The notes under the pieces were generated by a model that saw nothing but the letters and a program-made list of their open reading frames with translations, was not told the origin of the DNA and searched no databases. The position numbers and the translations under genes are program-made. From positions 4,717,001-4,781,000 of the forward strand of contig CM035236.1 in assembly GCA_020226215.1 (NCBI GenBank): DNA of 64,000 nt, in the 5' to 3' direction. Source of the stretch: Sindora glabra (taxonomy: Eukaryota; Streptophyta; Magnoliopsida; Fabales; Fabaceae). Within the stretch, counting starts at the first letter, position 1, and every line of letters begins with the position of its first letter. Positions 59,745-64,000 of this stretch are shown here, piece after piece.

Positions 59745-59965
59745 TTATCCCTCCAGAATAACAATTCTTTTAGTTTACAATAATGCAAAAATAAAACTAT
59801 TTGTCCTTTTTACTAAATTGAATAACATGTCCTTTTAATTTATAATAACTTAAAATAAGAAGCCCACCTTATTCTTTCATAATGATAGTCCTTCCATTTT
59901 ACAATAATTCAAATAATAAATTCATTTTGTCCTTCCAAAATAATAGTCTCTCTAATTATCATTAT
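59745..59965. repeat. Degenerate tandem repeat, unit about 60 bp, three to four units
   Basis: The core (CCTTCCAGAATAA..GTCCTTTTAGTTTACAATAA.TCAAAATAA) recurs near 59750, 59828, 59888 and 59930 with variation, e.g. 'ATAGTCCTTCCATTTTACAA' and 'ACATGTCCTTTTAATTTATA'. Confidence 0.6.
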
Positions 59966-59999
59966 ATAAGTTCATACTTATTACACCCTCTTTAAAATG

Positions 60000-60810
60000 T
60001 AATAAAGTAACAAGACATATATAGTTATAAGTGATTAGAGATAAGTATATAAATAAGAAAGAGTTTCAAGGCAAAAGGATGAGATTACCCTTGCTCTTAT
60101 AAGGCCTTAAAATCGGCCTTCCCTTCTCATTTCCCACAAATTCCTTAATTTTCACCTTGAAACCCTCTCAACTCTTGTCTCTCCTCCTCTCTCTTCAATC
60201 TAGTAAAGAAAATATTAATTTTCTTCAAATTTTTTTATCTAATTATGGTAAAAATATCTTCATTATTGGATTTCTTCTTCATTTCTATTTGGGTTTGGTA
60301 AGGTTTAAGATAATTTTAAATTCCAAAAGAATATTGGGACCTTAAGTTGAGATATTTTGATTTTGGTGTGATTATGATTAAAAAACATTGAATCCAATCT
60401 CCATGCCCAATGAGTTAATACTCTTTCTCTACTTGTTAGATTTCAAATACTTAAGTTTGAAAGTTAAATTTTAAGTTTTTATGAAAATATGAATGTAATA
60501 GTTCGATATACATTTTGATTTTTGTATAAATTAAATTTTATTTGAATTTAAAATATTAAAAATTAAATAAAGACTAATTTTATTTTAAAAATAAAATTAA
60601 TATAAATTAAATACTTAGTATTAAAAATAAGGTTTTACTCTACTTTTCAAACCAAGCAGGGAAAGTTCCATCAGGAGCGAACTTTGTTTGACATACTACA
60701 TTTCATATCCGCAAATTTTGACCCCCCAGCCGCTTCTCACAGCATCATAAAAACATTTTCCTTCACCGCTTCAGTGGCCTATGCTCAATTTTCAACGTCA
60801 CAATGAAATA
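60000..60810. other. Intergenic DNA, no supported gene
   Basis: An open frame at 60157-60345 sits after a C/T-rich stretch (CTCTTGTCTCTCCTCCTCTC) resembling a leader, but it is short and has no recognised motif. Confidence 0.4.
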
Positions 60811-60813
60811 TTA

Positions 60814-61084
60814 TCCGGTACCCTTTTACATTTTATTTATTATTTTAAAATTTTGATGAAATATTAATTTTTTAATTTATTTTTATTAATAAATATGTCA
60901 TTTTAAACAAATCTATCTTATTATATTTCTCTCTTTACTGTCAATCATCTTAAATTTTGCATATAAAATAAAATATAAATTAAAATTTGAATTTGAATTG
61001 AAGGATAGTTTTAAAAAATTTAATAAAAATAAATATACTAAATCAATTTTCAAATTTTTGTAAAAATAGTTATATGTGACGGGA
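60814..61084. mobile_element. Stowaway-like MITE, reverse orientation
   Basis: Left TCCGGTACCCTTTTACATTT, right ..GTGACGGGAG before TA; the interior matches the 56827 element in reverse complement (TTAAAATTTTGATGAAATATTA). Moderately eroded. Confidence 0.5.
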
Positions 61085-61149
61085 GTAAATATTTAATACT
61101 AATATTGCATAATTATTTAACACCCGTCTCACATTTAAACTACCGTTGA

Positions 61150-61440
61150 TGCCTTTTCTTTTCCTTTTTATTTATTGCATTTTAATAAAATTATTTATTT
61201 TTTATTTTAAAATTTTAATAAAATATTAAAATTTTTAATTTTATTATTTATTAATAAATATTTTATTATTCTATATTTTTATTCCACTTATATTTATTTT
61301 ATTATTTTTATTTTTAATCATCTTAAATTTATGCATAAAATAATCTTAAATTTTTATTGAAAATAAATAAATAAAATTATTTTTAATACATGTGAAATCG
61401 ATTAGTTATGATAAATAAGAAGTAAATTAAATTATTTTAA
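61150..61440. mobile_element. Stowaway-like MITE fragment, reverse orientation
   Basis: TTTCTTTTCCTTTTTATTTATTGC then AATTTTAATAAAATATTAAA, parallel to 60814-61084; right end 'GATTAGTTATGATAAATAAGAAG'. Ends not exact. Confidence 0.45.
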
Positions 61441-61527
61441 AAATAAAAAGTTCTAAAGTGTCATGAGAGATTTGAAACTTTGGATGACATAATAAATTCA
61501 GACTATTGATTGAAATAATCGAAAAAT

Positions 61528-61839
61528 TTGATCATTTCATCCGATGGTGTAAATTTTACTACGCTATCCATGATTCTAAACTCCACGGGATATCATAGCA
61601 ACCACAAAGAAAATTTATTAAAACCTTCGGGAACAGTTGTCATTTTTCAAGACTTCAAAGTTCATGCGGCAGAAATACATGGAGGCTTCTTCCCAAAGAT
61701 GTGGAAACTGGACTCTGAAAACATCCTGCCTCCTCCTTCCCCTTTCCTCCTTCACAATAATGATTGTGCGCATCCAAAACTTTCCCTTTCTGAACAGATT
61801 TATCAAAATGACAAAATCCAACTACACAGAAGATTGTGA
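61528..61839 (+). other. Open frame of 103 codons, doubtful
   Basis: Slightly GC-richer segment with an ATG-started frame (MIISSDGVNFTTLSMILNST) containing AAEIHGGFFPKMWKLDSEN and LPPPSPFLLHNND. No family recognised, overlapping frames exist in other phases, and a repeat follows immediately. Probably not a gene, but the densest unexplained open frame in this part. Confidence 0.15.
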
Positions 61840-61844
61840 TATAT

Positions 61845-62000
61845 TATTAATATAGTAATATATTCATATATTATTAAATTTGAATATATATTAAATTTAT
61901 TTTTTAAATTAAATTTAATATGTTACACAATAATATATTAAAGATCAGATCTAATAATGTATTAAAATATTTCCATATAAATGATACATTGTAATCATTT
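61845..62000. repeat. Dispersed AT-rich repeat, copy 2 (partner 23735-23890)
   Basis: See the 23735 copy; shared phrases occur in the same order, including AAATTTAATATGTTA and AATGATACATTGTAATCATTT. Confidence 0.6.
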
Positions 62001-62329
62001 GCTTCATCTTGCACAGCCTCAGTTTTGCTCCGTTTGTTTCAGAAATATGAATATGATGTTAAGCATGACAGTGAGAAAGAATCCAACAAATAAAATGAGA
62101 GTTTTAACCGGACTCAGGAAATAGAATTGTTGATATGTTTCAACCTAAAATCCTCCATGAAATTTGATTGAAGGCATACTAGATTATCACGGAGTTAATG
62201 CTACTAAATAGGCAGTTAAATCATAGAATAAATGTAAATTATTATGCACTGCTGATCTGCTTGCAAAGTACACCAATAATGCATTAAATAAAAAAAACCT
62301 AGAGAAAATATTGTCACTATTTGCTAACA

Positions 62330-64000
62330 AGTAATTTTTTTTGTAATAAACTAGAAATTTATAAAAGAAGCAACAAATTTACTTCAATCTCGAAATGATA
62401 TGTTCTTTTTATCAAAATCTAACAAAATAGAAACTCCTGCTAGAGGAGACAACAAAATATTCAACATATTACAACTATTAATAGCATGCCTAGCAATAAA
62501 ATCAACAACTTAGTTGGCTTCTCTATACATATGCTTAAGCTGTGGATTACCCAATTGCTAAAGAGCTCCCTACATTCCTTAGTTAAGCTGCCAGAACTAG
62601 AAAAGCAGTCAGTGGCAGAATTATTTAAGGATTTTATGACAGTAAGAGCATCTAATTCAATTACAAGAAGACAAAGGCCCTTGTTTTTAGCCAAATACAA
62701 ACCATCCATTAATCCTATCATTTCAACTACAAAATTTGAATTTTTTTCTAACCCTCTTGAGTAACTCACAACCTAGTTGCCTAATCAATCCTAGATGATT
62801 GCAGCACTAATAGCTGGCCTTAGGTTACCTCTAGATGCACCATCAGTATTCAATTTATAATAGCCCAAAGGGAAGGCTCCTAGCCAACATTCACCACTTG
62901 CCTATTAAGTTTTTGATTTAGGTTTATCTTAACAATCTAATATTTATAAGTTTTACTTAAAGTAGTGGTTTTTAAATTAGCATTTCCTTGGTGATTTGCA
63001 AACACTTTCCTATTTCTAAGAAGCCATATATTCTAGAGTGCAAAAGCAAAAATGGTGGCCCATTTAATCGAACTATTGTAACTTAATTGATTGGATGTTA
63101 AGTTTGTGTACAACCATGGGTAAAAATCTAGTTGGGAGGTTGATGGCTAGAAATCAAGTAAGAGGAGGGAGTGCCAGAACATCCTCACGAAAGGGCATTC
63201 TCGAAAGATATGCCCTATATTATCCATCCTAGTATTGTAAAAAATACAATTAGGAGAAATGTTCATACTTTTATAAATTAAGAATTCCCTCGTGGGAAGT
63301 CTATTCTAGACAAAAGTCAAAGGAAAAAATTGAATTTTTTTATATGTATCAACTTTCCAAATCCAAGGAGAGTTCTAGCTACGTTTTCCATTAAGCTATT
63401 TTTTTAAAAAGAGATAAACACTTTGCACAATATAGACCAACACTTTAGATAAACTCCAGATTATTTTACAATCTCTATTGATTAAGCTAAAGGGGGTTTT
63501 GAGAATTGCAAAGACTAAAACAGGAGGTAATTCCATAGGGATAATAGTAAGGTCCTAAAACTCATTAACAATTAAATCTTTAATACATAAGCCATGTGAT
63601 TGTTTGGGTAAGGGGCCTTCTATAAGAAACCTTAAAATGCCTTTATCTAGCCACCTATTAGATCAAAATTTTATTCAAGTTCCATTTCCTATGACCCATT
63701 TGATTCTCTGATAAATGATATCCTTTGTTAATTTTAAAGCTTTCCAATTATGGGATGTATTTTTCCTCATTACAGGTTGCCTTTCATTATGTTGGAAATA
63801 TTTAGCCCTCAAGACCTTGACCCGCTAGTACGTGTCATTCTGGAAAAAAGTCCAGGCTAATTTTGTTAGGCAAGTTAAATTCATTAATAAAGAGCCTTTT
63901 ATGCCCAAACCTCCCTTAGATTTTGGTAAAGTAATGAGATTCCAACTAAGGAAAGGAAATTTCCTTGAGTTCGCAGAACTACCCCACAAAAAATTTCTAA
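62330..64000 (-). mobile_element. 3' part of a LINE retrotransposon, decayed, cut by window edge
   Basis: On the minus strand, from the right edge: RNFLWGSSANSRKFPFLSWN..LPKSKGGLGIKGS (C-terminal RT region of plant LINEs, about 64000-63880), then a zf-RVT-like domain (PTREFLIYKSMNISPNCIFY .. IGHIFRECPF, about 63320-63190), and a type-I RNase H-like domain (62769-62461, NFVVEMIGLMDGLYLAKNKG, LLVIELDALTVI). Several stops interrupt the frames. Below 62461 lies a 3' UTR-like stretch with a T run on the plus strand (about 62336-62342) that would be the poly(A) tail. The 5' part, with the endonuclease, is outside the window. Confidence 0.85.
62461..62769 (-). pseudogene. LINE RNase H domain remnant
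   Basis: 102-codon open frame covering the reverse-transcriptase-like RNase H (RVT_3) domain of the LINE above, with E in FVVEMIGL and D in ELDALTV as candidate catalytic residues. The usual C-terminal 'N..AD.LA' segment is not intact (KPTKLLILLLGM). Part of a dead element, not a host gene. Confidence 0.8.

Noticed and set aside
1..64000. tRNA, rRNA, CRISPR array, bacterial-type operon or defence system.
   Set aside because: No cloverleaf-like gene, ribosomal sequence or direct repeat-spacer array was seen; the window is eukaryotic nuclear DNA with spliceosomal introns and plant transposons.

Overview
This is plant nuclear DNA, AT-rich and full of old transposons, almost certainly from a eudicot. 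Only three genes look intact: a ubiquitin C-terminal hydrolase (UCH3 type, nine exons, plus strand, 767-7146) and two intronless group IX ERF transcription factors. One ERF is ERF1A/ERF2-like (minus strand, 19997-20821). The other is ERF5/ERF6-like (plus strand, 47967-48929). From memory, Arabidopsis carries the same neighbours on chromosome 4 (ERF6 At4g17490, ERF1A At4g17500, UCH3 At4g17510) and an ERF2/ERF5 pair on chromosome 5. The window therefore looks like an expanded copy of a conserved stress-regulator block. The species cannot be named from the sequence.

Layout. 1-8.9 kb: UCH3 with a GGCCCA-type promoter. Its sixth intron (about 4 kb) holds a complete but gene-less LTR retroelement in antisense orientation. 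Just past the gene are a nuclear copy of the end of mitochondrial cob and a LINE 3' end. 10.4-15.9 kb: a decayed Ty1-copia element on the minus strand whose left LTR was tandemly duplicated after insertion. 16-19.9 kb: AT-rich MITE debris. 20-21.2 kb: the first ERF gene and its promoter. 21.2-47.8 kb: a 27-kb spacer between the two divergently transcribed ERF genes. It holds MITEs, a compact G-box/W-box/TATA module at 28 kb, a CACTA transposon end beside a 100-N assembly gap, a possible foldback element at 36-38.6 kb, a duplicated palindromic MITE at 39 kb, and a second decayed Ty1-copia element with matching LTRs (39.8-45.1 kb). 47.8-49 kb: the second ERF gene. 49-64 kb: AAT-rich DNA, an unexplained 2.3-kb tandem duplication (51.6-56.3 kb), MITEs, degenerate minisatellites and the 3' part of a LINE running off the right edge.

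How the genes may work together. The ERFs belong to the jasmonate/ethylene/pathogen-response branch. Both are single-exon genes with short TATA-proximal promoters and stand head to head, so elements in the spacer could serve either or both. The second has the C-terminal Ser-Pro motif known as a MAP-kinase target in ERF5/ERF6. UCH3 is a housekeeping deubiquitinase; its link to the ERFs appears to be positional, not functional.

I found no new enzymatic or defence system, rRNA, tRNA or CRISPR array. The most notable signals are the conserved gene block, the 28-kb regulatory candidate, the many tandem duplications of 30 bp to 2.4 kb, and the 2.3-kb duplicated unit of unknown nature.
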